Assembly: GCA_005217565.1 (NCBI GenBank)
Contig: SJCO01000020.1
Location: 56,039 to 120,038, forward strand
From: Puteibacter caeruleilacunae
GTDB lineage: Bacteria > Bacteroidota > Bacteroidia > Bacteroidales > Prolixibacteraceae
Direction: 5' to 3'
Length of the DNA stretch: 64,000 bases
Shown here: piece after piece, positions 19,568-29,270 of the stretch
Position numbering within the stretch: the first letter of the stretch is position 1
Layout of the letters: each line of letters starts with the position of its first letter
Made by a program: the position numbers and the translations under genes
Notes under the pieces: model-generated
What the model was told of the DNA's origin: nothing
The model's database searches: none
What the model saw: only the letters and a program-made list of their open reading frames with translations

Positions 19568-19599
19568 AAAGGGCGTTCCATACGGAATGCCCTTTTTTT
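19568..19599 (+). terminator. Terminator of rho
   Basis: The 12-bp stem AAAGGGCGTTCC / GGAATGCCCTTT (one G-T pair), a 4-nt loop and a T7 run directly follow the rho stop. Confidence 0.88.
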
Positions 19600-19702
19600 G
19601 TGCTTAATTTCCGGATTAAGAGAACTCTATGACTCCTATATTCCTGGATCACAAGACTGTAAATATTTGCGACAACAAATCTGGCATGACTGTTGTTAAA
19701 TA

Positions 19703-19779
19703 AGATCTAAAAGTCTTTTAATTAGAAAATCTATAGATCCTCTAATCTAAGAGTCTAAAAATCTAATAATCCTTAAATC
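19703..19779 (+). repeat. AATCT-type low-complexity repeat in msrA leader
   Basis: Loose tandem words AATCTA, GATCC, AATCTAAGAG, AATCTAATAATCC occur just before msrA. Similar AATCTAATAATC arrays lie 5' of other genes in the window, always with AATC on the coding strand. Confidence 0.45.
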
Positions 19780-19787
19780 GTAGAGAG

Positions 19788-20426
19788 ATGAAAGCAAGGT
19801 ATATTTTATTTGTTCTGCTGATGTTTGGAGGGATGATGGCTTACAGCTCGCTTCGTATAACTAATAGGCAGATAATGAAAAACATGAAAGATGATAAATT
19901 AGCACTAGCCACTTTCGGCAATGGATGCTTCTGGTGTACAGAGGCAATTTTCCAACAACTAAAAGGAGTAGAAAAAGTTGCTCCGGGATATTCAGGAGGA
20001 GAATCAAAAAATCCAACCTATAAAGAAGTATGTTCGGGGCTCACTGGGCATGCAGAGGTTATTCAGATTAGCTATAATCCTAATGAAATATCATATGAGA
20101 AATTACTGGAGGTCTTCTGGAAAACACATGATCCGACTACATTAAACCGTCAAGGAGCTGATGTTGGAACACAGTATCGATCTGTGATTTTTTATCACAA
20201 TGAAGAGCAAAAAAAGTTAGCTGAGAAGTACATGAAGAAACTTGATGAATCGGGCGCTTATGATGATCCTATAGTTACTGAGATATCCGCTTTTGATAAG
20301 TTTTATGTAGCAGAAGATTATCATACCAACTACTATAACAACAATAAAAATCAAGGCTACTGTCGCGTTGTCATTCAGCCTAAAGTAGAGAAATTCAAAA
20401 AAGTATTTGAAGAGGATTTAAAATAA
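19788..20426 (+). CDS. msrA: Peptide methionine sulfoxide reductase A, membrane-anchored or exported
   Basis: This 212-aa protein reduces methionine-S-sulfoxide in proteins. The catalytic GNGCFWC motif places the nucleophilic cysteine at C47; C192 in NQGYCRVV is a likely resolving cysteine. Other family signatures are VAPGYSGG, GHAEVIQISYNP, FWKTHDPTTLNRQGADVGTQYRS and AEDYHTNYY. The first 20 residues are hydrophobic with a basic start, suggesting export or an N-terminal membrane anchor, unlike the cytoplasmic E. coli enzyme. It is a single-gene unit with a terminator after it. No msrB is fused or adjacent. Confidence 0.95.
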   Translation: MKARYILFVLLMFGGMMAYSSLRITNRQIMKNMKDDKLALATFGNGCFWCTEAIFQQLKGVEKVAPGYSGGESKNPTYKEVCSGLTGHAEVIQISYNPNEISYEKLLEVFWKTHDPTTLNRQGADVGTQYRSVIFYHNEEQKKLAEKYMKKLDESGAYDDPIVTEISAFDKFYVAEDYHTNYYNNNKNQGYCRVVIQPKVEKFKKVFEEDLK

Positions 20427-20458
20427 AAAAGCAGCGCCAGTAGCGCTGCATTTTTATT
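20427..20458. terminator. Bidirectional terminator between msrA and sulfatase
   Basis: The stem GCAGCGC/GCGCTGC (7 bp, extended by A/T pairs) with a 5-nt loop is flanked by A and T runs on either side. It lies between convergent genes and touches the sulfatase stop codon. Confidence 0.85.
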
Positions 20459-22000
20459 TTAGTTTAATGATAACTCGAAAGGATCATCCAGATCTTTTTG
20501 CATTTGTTGAAGTTTTTCAAACAACTGCTTCTTAATCTTTTTATACTTCTTTTCATCAGCAAGATTATTCATCTCCTTTGGATCTGCCTTGATGTCAAAA
20601 AGCTGTGTCTTCTTCACATGAGGATAATAGATCAATTTATACTGATCGGTTCTAACCATACGCTGATAATTTAAATAACCTCCATAAATGGCATCATAAA
20701 CCTTATCTTCTTTACCTTCCAACAATCCGTTCAGACTCGGAAAATCAACGCTCTCTGGAGTTTCTAATCCTGCAAGATCACATGTAGTAGCAAACATACT
20801 TTGAAGGTAAACCATAGCATCAACATGGCGACCACCTTTCAGACCTGGTCCTGCTATAATTAATGGCATGCGCACACTATGGTCATATTGATTTTGTTTC
20901 CCCATTAATCCATGTTGTCCCACAGCAAGACCATGGTCGGCAGAAAAGATGATGTATGTATTATCTGCTTTCCCACTTTTTTCCAAAGCTTGCATCAAAC
21001 GACCTAATTCATAGTCGAAGTGACTAATAATCGCATAGTATTCACTTCGATGAACATTCACCTGGTCCACAGTACGTGGGAACGGTGCCAATTTCTCATC
21101 CCTCACAAGATGATCTCCTTGATCAAATGGATGCTCTGGAAGGAAATTCTCTAAAGGAGCAATCTTTTCAGGAGGATACATATCAACATACTTCTTAGGG
21201 GCCTGACGCGGATCGTGTGGTGCATTATAAGCTACATACATAAAGAAAGGATCATCGCTATCCTTTGCTGTGGTTTGCAGAAATGATATGGCATTATCAG
21301 TATACAACTCACTTGTATGTTGTTGCACCGTATAAGTAGCACCTATTTTCTTTTCTCCACTTTCATTATAAATGATATCCTTCACGATTGGCGACCAATG
21401 TCCTTTTAGCGATTTATCGGTAGGTGACCAGATATTGTGTGTTGCAGTTGGTCGTCCGTAAGCAAAATCTTTCGATCCATTCTTATCGAATGTTTCATAC
21501 ATTCCCCATCCTATCGATTTAGCATATTTAAAACCTTTAAGAGCCGCATAATCAGAATTGTGCCATTTACCCGTAAGGAAAGTATTATATCCAGCTTCAG
21601 TAAAAACCTCTGGCCATAGCTTACATCCAACATTATCATCGGTAAGTTTAGTCTTGGCCCACGAAACAAGATGTTTTCCATTGCGAGGAGCATGGTATAA
21701 TGTCTGACCGGTAATCAACATTGTACGACTCGCTACGCATACAGCACCCGACCATGATCCCTGATTAAAACAATGAGTAAATACTACTCCTTGTTTACTT
21801 AGTTTATCAAGATTAGGCGTATGAACCTCACTATTATTTAATGCATGAATTGATTCATATGTCTGGTCATCAGTAAAGACAAATAGAAAGTTAGGCCTTT
21901 CAGTCTTCTTAGGATTTGCTGCCATTGCAGCCCCTCCAGCAAGCAAGTTCAAGGCTAAGCCTCCACCTGCTATAGAAAGTAGTGTTTTTCTTGTGTTCAT
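20459..22000 (-). CDS. Type I (formylglycine) sulfatase, CxASR variant
   Basis: This 513-aa exported sulfatase (S1 family, alkaline phosphatase fold) has a signal peptide to about residue 28. It starts with the metal-binding FVFTDDQTYESI and carries the modification motif C88-V-A-S-R followed by TMLITG, in which C88 would be converted to formylglycine. The more common motif is CxPSR; the proline is replaced by alanine, a variant also seen in active sulfatases. Other motifs are KWHNSD, YVAYNAPHDPRQAP and the C-terminal metal site FSADHGLAVGQHGLMGKQNQYDHS. It removes sulfate esters from glycans. It lies 16 bp after another sulfatase on the same strand, below a hybrid two-component regulator. 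Confidence 0.93.
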   Translation of the reverse strand: MNTRKTLLSIAGGGLALNLLAGGAAMAANPKKTERPNFLFVFTDDQTYESIHALNNSEVHTPNLDKLSKQGVVFTHCFNQGSWSGAVCVASRTMLITGQTLYHAPRNGKHLVSWAKTKLTDDNVGCKLWPEVFTEAGYNTFLTGKWHNSDYAALKGFKYAKSIGWGMYETFDKNGSKDFAYGRPTATHNIWSPTDKSLKGHWSPIVKDIIYNESGEKKIGATYTVQQHTSELYTDNAISFLQTTAKDSDDPFFMYVAYNAPHDPRQAPKKYVDMYPPEKIAPLENFLPEHPFDQGDHLVRDEKLAPFPRTVDQVNVHRSEYYAIISHFDYELGRLMQALEKSGKADNTYIIFSADHGLAVGQHGLMGKQNQYDHSVRMPLIIAGPGLKGGRHVDAMVYLQSMFATTCDLAGLETPESVDFPSLNGLLEGKEDKVYDAIYGGYLNYQRMVRTDQYKLIYYPHVKKTQLFDIKADPKEMNNLADEKKYKKIKKQLFEKLQQMQKDLDDPFELSLN

Positions 22001-22016
22001 TAGATTTGTGTGTTAT

Positions 22017-23441
22017 TTAGTAGTCGGCTCCGTTTAGGCTATGCTGACATGACTCTCGCCACGCTGCTAGCTTTTTAGCCAATTCTTTTACTATTTCAGG
22101 TTTACTACTGGCAATATCGTGTTGCTCTTCTTTATCGTTAACCATATCATATAGCTCAAAGGTTTGTCCCATATCACTACTATACAGCTTATAACGATCA
22201 TCGTTCATTGCTATTTGTTTCTTTGACTCAAAACCAATAGGTAAATTACGCGCTTTCATTTTGCCATGAATCAAAGGCAACAGACTATGACCATCAATCG
22301 GACTTGGTTTTCCTTTTATTTGATATCCTAATGCATCCAATATTGTAGGGAAATAATCAAGTGTAGAACAAGGAATATCAGTCACGACAGACTTTTTAAC
22401 TTCTTGTGGCCACACTAAAATTCCTGGCACTCGGACACCTCCTTCGTGTAACGATCGTTTTCTACCCTTGAAAGGTCCAGCTGATCCTGGTCGGTTTGTA
22501 GTAAGTTTTGCTCCTTCTGGTCCGTTATCTGAAGTAAACCACAACATGGTTTCATCCTCAATTCCTAACTCTTTCAACTTGGCTCTTAATCGCCCCATTT
22601 GATCATCCAAGGCCGTAATACATCCATAGTAATTCTTCTCCTCGTTAGTATATCCTTCATACATGCTACGATGTTTCTCTCCTGCAAGTACAGGTAAGTG
22701 AGGAGCATGAAACCAAATTATAGTAAAGAAAGGTTCATCATTTTCAACTGCATTCTCAATAAAAGGGATTGCACGATCCATGATAATGCGAGAATCATCT
22801 CCTTCCAGATTATCCGTCACCTTTTCACCTTTCTCATTCCAGTAATAGGTTCCAGAAGGTTTATCTGCCTGAGTATTTTTACCCCATCCTATTGGCGTAA
22901 TCATTGGATCATAAGTAGGCACTTTCGACTCAGTAGAGAAACATACATCGAAACCATTTAACTGTGGAGGAGAAAAGTGTTCTTTACCTTTTTCACCACC
23001 TCTATTGGCGTCCTTCTCTGTTGTAGTAAGTGTTCCTAAATGCCATTTTCCAAAATGACCTGTTACGTATCCTTGATCTTTTAGTATCTCTGCAAGCGTA
23101 ATCTCCTGGTCTTTCATATGACCTACATTCGCACCAAATATTCCATAACGATATGGATGACGCCCAGTAATGCAGCTTCCTCTTGTAGGAGAACATACTG
23201 GCGATGATGAATAAAAACGATCGAAACGGATACCATTGTTAGCCATAGCATCCAGATTAGGAGTCTTAATGATTTTATTTCCGTTGTAGGCTGGATCCCC
23301 CCAACCTAAATCATCGGCCATACAGAGAATGATGTTTGGCCTTTTCTTTTTCGCCTTTGTCTTTTCGGCAGAAAAAACCATTCCAGAAGACAGTGTGCAC
23401 AGTCCCAATGCAACCGTCATTATATTCTGAATCTTTAGCAT
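22017..23441 (-). CDS. Type I (formylglycine) arylsulfatase-like enzyme, CSPTR motif
   Basis: This 474-aa sulfatase has a signal peptide (cleavage near VFSA, residue 25). The metal site is NIILCMADDLGWGD, the formylglycine motif is C83-S-P-T-R followed by GSCITGRHPYRYG, and GKWHLG, WFHAPHLPV and TSDNGPEG are the remaining active-site strands. It hydrolyses sulfate esters, probably of marine or host polysaccharides. It is co-directional with, and 16 bp upstream of, the second sulfatase, so the pair is an operon. A maturase (anSME) is not in the window. Confidence 0.94.
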   Translation of the reverse strand: MLKIQNIMTVALGLCTLSSGMVFSAEKTKAKKKRPNIILCMADDLGWGDPAYNGNKIIKTPNLDAMANNGIRFDRFYSSSPVCSPTRGSCITGRHPYRYGIFGANVGHMKDQEITLAEILKDQGYVTGHFGKWHLGTLTTTEKDANRGGEKGKEHFSPPQLNGFDVCFSTESKVPTYDPMITPIGWGKNTQADKPSGTYYWNEKGEKVTDNLEGDDSRIIMDRAIPFIENAVENDEPFFTIIWFHAPHLPVLAGEKHRSMYEGYTNEEKNYYGCITALDDQMGRLRAKLKELGIEDETMLWFTSDNGPEGAKLTTNRPGSAGPFKGRKRSLHEGGVRVPGILVWPQEVKKSVVTDIPCSTLDYFPTILDALGYQIKGKPSPIDGHSLLPLIHGKMKARNLPIGFESKKQIAMNDDRYKLYSSDMGQTFELYDMVNDKEEQHDIASSKPEIVKELAKKLAAWRESCQHSLNGADY

Positions 23442-23537
23442 ATCTTGTGTTTAAAGTTCTGTTTTCGACAACAAAACTACCAAAACACCTGACGAGCAAG
23501 GGATTATAAATGTAAAAATCCGGTGGACAATTGTTCA

Positions 23538-26500
23538 TTATGCTTCCTTGCGGGTACCCGCGTATTCTGTAGGAGTCATGCCATAGGTAGACTTAAACAT
23601 TCGGCTGAAATATTTAGGATCATTAAAACCACAAGCATAGGCCACTTCAGCAATATTCATATCTTGCTGTAAAATAAGTTCTGCAGCCTTCTGCATTCGT
23701 ATCTTTCTAATCAACTCTCCGGTGGTAAGTCCCAATATTTCTTTCACCTTCATATGCAGTAAAGTACGACTTACAGCCATCTCTTTAACCAGGTTATTAA
23801 CATTAAACTCCGGATCTGTAAGGTTTTCCTGAATCGTATCAATCATCTTTTTGATGAATTTGTCATCAGCACTTTGCACATTGCTTTTAGTTGAATACAC
23901 CCCACCCTCTTGGAAGCGTTGTTTGATCTCTTCCCGATTACGCAATAAACTCTTCACTCGAGCAAGCAATAATTTAGGTTCGAAAGGTTTCAACACATAG
24001 GCATCGGCTCCATATTCAAATCCTTCTACCTGGTCAGCTACTGTAGTCTTTGCCGTTAACAGTATTACAGGAATATGCGATGTTTCAAAATTAGCCTTCA
24101 CCTTTTGACAAAATTCATAACCATCCATCACAGGCATCATCACATCAGAAATAATCAAATCAGGACGATAATTTTCCATCACAGCCAATGCCTGCTGTCC
24201 ATCTTCAGCCAATTGTAAATCAAAATGATTTTTAAGAAGCTTTTCAAGAAAATCGCGAATATCTTTATTGTCATCAACCAACAACAACTTGTAACGCTCA
24301 TTCCCCATATTACCAAGCATATCATCAATATTACTGATAATTGAAGCGGTATCTTCTATGGCAACCATTTCAAGAATTTCATCTTCAGCAAAAGCATCGC
24401 GGCTGACTGGCAACTCAATTGAGAACAAAGTATATTGTCCTTTCTGACTCTCTACATGAATACCCCCATGATGCAAGTCCATTAATTTACGCGATAAGGC
24501 CAATCCAATACCATAACCACCTCCACTTTTTTCTGCTTGATAATAGCGTTCAAACACTTTATCAATCTCATCTGGAGATAATCCACGACCTGTATCTTTC
24601 AGTGAAACTTTGAGCTTGCCATCATCCTGACTTACATTCATTGTAATTGTACCTTCATTTTCGGTAAACTTAAATGCATTTGAAAGCAAGTTTATCAATA
24701 CTGTCTCCAACTTATCTCGATCAATATATCCCATACCTACCTCTTTGAGATTCAGCTCATAGGTAATAGAACGACTTTTAGCGTATTGCGTGAAAGCCCC
24801 ATAAATTTCATGAATCAAATCTACTAGATTCTCTTCTTTCACCTTAAGATCAGAGATAACATTCGAGCTTTTATTATAATCAAGTAACTGATTGATTAAT
24901 CGATACAAACGCTTTGCATTGCGAAGAATTATATCGGCATACCGCTTATATTCATCCTCTGGCAATCCCCCTTTCATTTCTTCTGCAGGACCAAGAATCA
25001 ACGACAACGGAGTACGGAATTCATGTGATATATTAGCGAAAAATTCTGTCTTAAATGCCTCGTCTCGATACTGCTGTTGCAACTCTTTTCTTCTTTCATA
25101 CAATCGGCGGAAAATCAAGAATGAAACCGTTAATATAAATAAGTACGTCAGCCAGGCATACCAAGTCAACCATATTGGAGGTGCTATGGCTAAACGTATT
25201 GCATGATGTTCCCTCATCCAAATACCTTGCGAGTTTGTTGCTTTAAGTTTTAAGATATATTCTCCATAAGGCAAATTGTGCAGATTAATGCTTTGATCCT
25301 TTCCTTGAAGGTAGTTCCAGTGCTGATTCCATCCCTCTATTTGATAGGCTATCTTATTGGCTTCAGGATGATTAAAATCGAGTACCCTGGCACTTAACTC
25401 AATCAATTTTATTCCTGACTTGAAGTTTAATACGTCTGAATAAGCAACATCCTCACCCTGTCCATCAGCTTTCGAACTATTCTGGTTAGTATATTCACCA
25501 TCGATAGTAATACCTGTAATAGCAATATTGGGTCGATAAGAGGATAACTCAAGACTTGCTGGTTCATAAGAAAGAATTCCCTCTTTTGTTGAAAAGTAAA
25601 TTCGTTCCTGCTGATCATCAGCAAAGCTCCCCCGGTTAAATTCTAGTTGTTTTTTGCCACTTATCTCAACATGATGATAGGTTCCTGACGACTTCTTGTA
25701 CACATACAATCCTTTGTCGGTTCCTAGCCATAGTCTTCCAAAATCATCCAACTCAATAGATCTAATCTTTAGATTTACAGAAAAGGTAGAATCTTGTACA
25801 AATCCATATTCGTTGTTCAGCATATTTAAGCGCTGCAATCCCTGATCAGTTCCCACCCACATATTAGGAAAATCAGATTTCATACAAAGAACATGATCAT
25901 CAAATAACCACTCAAAATCTTTTGACTTGCGGTGAAAACGAATCATTGTATCAGCACGTTCTTCAAAACGATAAAATCCCCCGCGAGTACCAAACCACAA
26001 ATCATTAGCTCCCTCTTCAATAGCAACCAGATGCCTACTGCCTTTCAGTCGCCTTAGCGAAGCCAACTTTTCAGTACCCCATTCGAATTGATCTGTATTA
26101 AAATCATACAAATTCAAGCCGTGCGCTGTTCCAATCCACATGCGCGTTTTTCTATCAATATAGATTGATAAAATATTATAAGAGCTTATTGACGTACTAT
26201 CTTGTTCGTTCTGGTAATAATTCTTGTATTTCCAGTTACCATTATCATCTTTCGAAATGCGACATATTCCACCGCCCCAGGTTCCAATCCAAAGATTACC
26301 AAATGGATCCTCCTTTAAGCAGGAGATATAATTAGATTTTAATCCCGAGTTTTCTTTTGTGAAATGATTGACCTGGTATTTTTCATGTTTCTCATCAAAA
26401 ATAATTTGATTAAGACCACCTCCACGAGTTCCGACCCATATCGCTTGGTTCCGATCGACTATTACGCTACTGATTTCTCCATAACTAAGAGAATTAGGAT

Positions 26501-27503
26501 TATTTCGATCGTACCCAATCAACTCAGCATTCGAGGTTTCAATAATCACCTTACTAATACCATTACCATTGGTCCCCATCCAAAGCAGACCTGATTGATC
26601 TTTAAACAGACAGGTAATCTCGTTAGAATAGAGTCCATCTATACGCTCCAAATCCAGGGCATACTGCTCAAAAGTAATTCCTCCATCTTGAATTACTCTG
26701 ATCAATCCTCCACCTAAAGTACCCAACCAGATATTATTATTACGGTCTGTTTCGATACTAGTCACAGGAAATTGTTCATTCTGGAAGAAAGGGATCTCAT
26801 GATGGCGTAGCTTCATTGTATTCAACTCAACAACATACACTCCATTTGATGCAGTTCCAAGCCATAACTCATTTGAGCTACCATACCAACAACTTAAGAT
26901 CTCATCATTTGAAGGCAACTGAACATTAGTATCAATAACCTTATTGCGCACCCTATTAAACTTGTACAAATGGTTATCAGCTGTAATGAAATATACCAAT
27001 CGTTTTCCCTCAAAAGCAATATCTCTTACATCTCCATCCCAAAGTTTTTTAGCCTCCTTATCAACAAGTGTAAATAATCCTTTAGCATTACCAAAATACA
27101 CCTCTCGATCAACCGTTTGTCGGGCACACTGAATAGAATCCTGAAAGACTGGTGTTTCAATTTTTACCACTTCCCTTGTAGAAGCATTCATACTGAAGCA
27201 ACCATCACCTGTAATGAGCAGGTAGCGCTGGTTGTCTTCGCTAAAAATATACCGAACCTTATCAGCTGATTTTATTTCCTGATCCTGAGGATATCCGTAC
27301 AATGGGGCATACTGAAAACCATCATATCTATTTAATCCTTTCTCCGTAGCAATCCATAAAAAACCATCATTCCCCTGATAAATTGTATTCACCAATTCTT
27401 CGGAAAAAGCATCGTATGATTCTATTTTTTCAAAACGTACGGTTATTCCCTGTACTTGAGAGAATAGAAATACACTTAATATGATGCTAAATAATAATTT
27501 CAT
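23538..27503 (-). CDS. Hybrid two-component system sensor/regulator (HTCS)
   Basis: This 1321-aa single-chain regulator has a signal peptide (to about residue 19). A periplasmic sensor of two beta-propellers follows, with repeated 'LWIGT..GGL' blades (GFLWIATEKGLNRYD, NNIWLGTLGGGLIRV and others), then a Y_Y_Y domain and a membrane helix near residue 785. The histidine kinase has H827 in NISHEFRTPLSLILGP and an ATPase domain with NLLSNAFKFTENEGT. The receiver has D1120 in DLIISDVMMPVMDGYEF, and an AraC-type HTH ends the protein. HTCS proteins bind oligosaccharides and activate neighbouring glycan loci. Its neighbours are two sulfatases downstream and an esterase upstream, so it probably responds to a sulfated, perhaps acylated, glycan. 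Confidence 0.96.
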   Translation of the reverse strand: MKLLFSIILSVFLFSQVQGITVRFEKIESYDAFSEELVNTIYQGNDGFLWIATEKGLNRYDGFQYAPLYGYPQDQEIKSADKVRYIFSEDNQRYLLITGDGCFSMNASTREVVKIETPVFQDSIQCARQTVDREVYFGNAKGLFTLVDKEAKKLWDGDVRDIAFEGKRLVYFITADNHLYKFNRVRNKVIDTNVQLPSNDEILSCWYGSSNELWLGTASNGVYVVELNTMKLRHHEIPFFQNEQFPVTSIETDRNNNIWLGTLGGGLIRVIQDGGITFEQYALDLERIDGLYSNEITCLFKDQSGLLWMGTNGNGISKVIIETSNAELIGYDRNNPNSLSYGEISSVIVDRNQAIWVGTRGGGLNQIIFDEKHEKYQVNHFTKENSGLKSNYISCLKEDPFGNLWIGTWGGGICRISKDDNGNWKYKNYYQNEQDSTSISSYNILSIYIDRKTRMWIGTAHGLNLYDFNTDQFEWGTEKLASLRRLKGSRHLVAIEEGANDLWFGTRGGFYRFEERADTMIRFHRKSKDFEWLFDDHVLCMKSDFPNMWVGTDQGLQRLNMLNNEYGFVQDSTFSVNLKIRSIELDDFGRLWLGTDKGLYVYKKSSGTYHHVEISGKKQLEFNRGSFADDQQERIYFSTKEGILSYEPASLELSSYRPNIAITGITIDGEYTNQNSSKADGQGEDVAYSDVLNFKSGIKLIELSARVLDFNHPEANKIAYQIEGWNQHWNYLQGKDQSINLHNLPYGEYILKLKATNSQGIWMREHHAIRLAIAPPIWLTWYAWLTYLFILTVSFLIFRRLYERRKELQQQYRDEAFKTEFFANISHEFRTPLSLILGPAEEMKGGLPEDEYKRYADIILRNAKRLYRLINQLLDYNKSSNVISDLKVKEENLVDLIHEIYGAFTQYAKSRSITYELNLKEVGMGYIDRDKLETVLINLLSNAFKFTENEGTITMNVSQDDGKLKVSLKDTGRGLSPDEIDKVFERYYQAEKSGGGYGIGLALSRKLMDLHHGGIHVESQKGQYTLFSIELPVSRDAFAEDEILEMVAIEDTASIISNIDDMLGNMGNERYKLLLVDDNKDIRDFLEKLLKNHFDLQLAEDGQQALAVMENYRPDLIISDVMMPVMDGYEFCQKVKANFETSHIPVILLTAKTTVADQVEGFEYGADAYVLKPFEPKLLLARVKSLLRNREEIKQRFQEGGVYSTKSNVQSADDKFIKKMIDTIQENLTDPEFNVNNLVKEMAVSRTLLHMKVKEILGLTTGELIRKIRMQKAAELILQQDMNIAEVAYACGFNDPKYFSRMFKSTYGMTPTEYAGTRKEA

Positions 27504-27510
27504 TCCTGAT

Positions 27511-27539
27511 GATTATAAGATTATTGGATTTATAGATTC
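27511..27539 (-). repeat. AATC repeat in the HTCS leader
   Basis: Directly 5' of the HTCS start codon the coding strand reads GAATCTATAAATCCAATAAT and continues with CTTATAATC, another member of the AATC-word arrays found before several genes here. Confidence 0.45.
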
Positions 27540-27620
27540 TCGGGTTAGTCGACTTTTGGATCACTGATTAGCAGATCTTTTGACCTTTAAACCATTCTTC
27601 CTTTCGACCGTTAAATAGAT

Positions 27621-28496
27621 TTAGCGATGAAAACTTTTGGTAATAAATTTTAAGCCTTCAGGAAGACCTGACCTCCAATACTCCCACGAATGCCTTCCAT
27701 CACGCACCCTAAACTCGTGAGGAATTCTTTTCTCATTCAACTTAGCATGCAATTCAGCATTACCAAGACAAAGAATGTCATCATCTCCGCAATCGATGTA
27801 ATAACGTACCGATTTCAATTTATTCACTGAAAGATTTTCTGCAAGATAAATCACCTGTTGATTTTTCCACTCTTCAGTTAATCGTTTCTTACCTGTGAGT
27901 CCTTTTCCAAACAAAAATCCAAAACGATAATCATATTTCTCCTGGGTGTAATTCATTAATTGATTATCGGTATAAATCGCCGCACTAAAAGCTACACATG
28001 CCGAAAATTGCTCACTGTATTTCATCGAAAACTTTAATGCACCCCAGCCTCCCATTGAAAGCCCGGCTACTGCTCTGAATTGTTTTTTGCGATGTACACG
28101 ATAATTTTTCTCTATAAATGGAATCAATTCTTTTATAAACATATCCTCATATGGATACTCCATTCGGTAATCATTACAATACCAGGTAACTTCAGCATTG
28201 GGCATTACAATGATCATCGATGTTGCCTCACCTGAATCAATGGCTTTATCAGCAATATGCTGCACCTCACCGAACTGTGTCCACCCTGTTTCATCATCGG
28301 TATATCCATGTAGAAGATATAACACTGGATAGGAGCGATTACTTTGCTCATAACCTTCGGGCAAATATATCGAATAGCGAACATCCTTTTTCAGCAACTC
28401 ACTATTCATTGTTAGACTTTCTTTTAAAATACTTTGTGCTGATGATGAAAGCGCAATCATCATTAATCCCAGACATAGCAAAAGAGCGTGCTTCAT
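27621..28496 (-). CDS. Exported CE1-like esterase (esterase D / feruloyl esterase fold)
   Basis: This 291-aa alpha/beta hydrolase has a signal peptide (MKHALLLCLGLMMIALSSSA). The family strand is YPVLYLLHGYTDDETGW, the nucleophile elbow is GLSMGG with S147, the acid is probably in the CGDDD segment (about 237-240), and the histidine is H269 in DGRHSWEYW. Enzymes of this type remove acetyl, feruloyl or other acyl groups from polysaccharides, or hydrolyse small esters. It lies 117 bp before the HTCS gene on the same strand, next to sulfatases, consistent with removal of decorations from a glycan. Confidence 0.88.
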   Translation of the reverse strand: MKHALLLCLGLMMIALSSSAQSILKESLTMNSELLKKDVRYSIYLPEGYEQSNRSYPVLYLLHGYTDDETGWTQFGEVQHIADKAIDSGEATSMIIVMPNAEVTWYCNDYRMEYPYEDMFIKELIPFIEKNYRVHRKKQFRAVAGLSMGGWGALKFSMKYSEQFSACVAFSAAIYTDNQLMNYTQEKYDYRFGFLFGKGLTGKKRLTEEWKNQQVIYLAENLSVNKLKSVRYYIDCGDDDILCLGNAELHAKLNEKRIPHEFRVRDGRHSWEYWRSGLPEGLKFITKSFHR

Positions 28497-28544
28497 ACCT
28501 TAACTTTTTGATGGTTGATTTGAGAAATTTTATCCTTTCAGGAT

Positions 28545-28577
28545 CAAAGATATTTATTTTATGGTGATATATACAAG
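28545..28577 (-). promoter_or_regulatory. Candidate promoter of the esterase gene (CTTG-21-TATCTTTG)
   Basis: On the minus strand CTTG (28574-28577), a 21-bp spacer and an exact -7 TATCTTTG (28545-28552) stand about 50 bp before the esterase start. Confidence 0.45.
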
Positions 28578-28678
28578 TCAAGACCACCTGAAAGTTCTTC
28601 TGTGTTCTCAAGCTGAGCAGGCTTCTCATTTTTGCCTCTTAAGAAACAACACTGTTTCTTTTTGATATAGCATTTGCT

Positions 28679-28734
28679 AAAATGCGGTGCCTCGACGCAA
28701 AAACGAGACAAAAAAGTCAAGGCTGCATTTTTTC
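28679..28734. terminator. Imperfect terminator hairpin after the NUDIX gene
   Basis: AAAATGC...GCATTTT arms enclose an inner stem TGCCTCGAC/GTCAAGGC with a mismatch and a bulge, and T-runs follow on both strands. A third GCATTT copy just outside could pair with the inner arm, forming an alternative hairpin. It abuts the stop codon of the NUDIX gene. Confidence 0.5.
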
Positions 28735-29178
28735 TTACACCACTTTCAACTGGCGTAGTTTGCTCTTAAATTTCTTAAGGATTTCTTCGTGATCAAAGGC
28801 CATCTCTGGTAGGTTATCCAATGGAATCCATTTGGCATCAATAGCATCATCATAGCCGCTCACATTGTGAAGTTCATTCACAATCCCATAGTAAGCAACC
28901 GACACGGTATGTCCTCTGGGATCGCGACCTGGTTTCCCAAATGTATGAAACTGTTTTAACAAAATACCATTAAGTCCTGTCTCTTCCTGTAGTTCTCTTC
29001 TACAAGCCTGTTTTAGACTCTCATTCTCATCTACAAAACCGCCAGGTAATGCCCATGCCCCTTGAAAAGGTTCATTTTTCCGTTTTATCAGCAAAACATA
29101 AAGCTCATCATACTTTTTACAAACAACGATTGCATCAACAGTTAATGCGGGTCTAGGATATTGGTAGGTATATGCCAT
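28735..29178 (-). CDS. NUDIX hydrolase
   Basis: This 147-aa protein has a full NUDIX box G-F-V-D-E-N-E-S-L...RRELQEETGL (Gx5Ex7REUXEEXGU form, about residues 45-68), which binds the metal and cleaves nucleoside diphosphate linkages. The N-terminal PRPALTVDAIVVCKKYDELYVLLIKRK resembles ADP-ribose/nucleotide-sugar-type NUDIX proteins and the NUDIX half of NrtR-like regulators, but there is no HTH domain. The substrate cannot be read from the sequence. It is transcribed in the same direction as the C40 peptidase gene upstream, 92 bp away. Confidence 0.9.
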   Translation of the reverse strand: MAYTYQYPRPALTVDAIVVCKKYDELYVLLIKRKNEPFQGAWALPGGFVDENESLKQACRRELQEETGLNGILLKQFHTFGKPGRDPRGHTVSVAYYGIVNELHNVSGYDDAIDAKWIPLDNLPEMAFDHEEILKKFKSKLRQLKVV

Positions 29179-29270
29179 TGTTCTTTTATTTTTTGCTGAG
29201 CCTGAAAATAGTCATACCATTACACAAACAACCTATAAAAAAGAGCACCAATTACATCAATAACAAAAAA

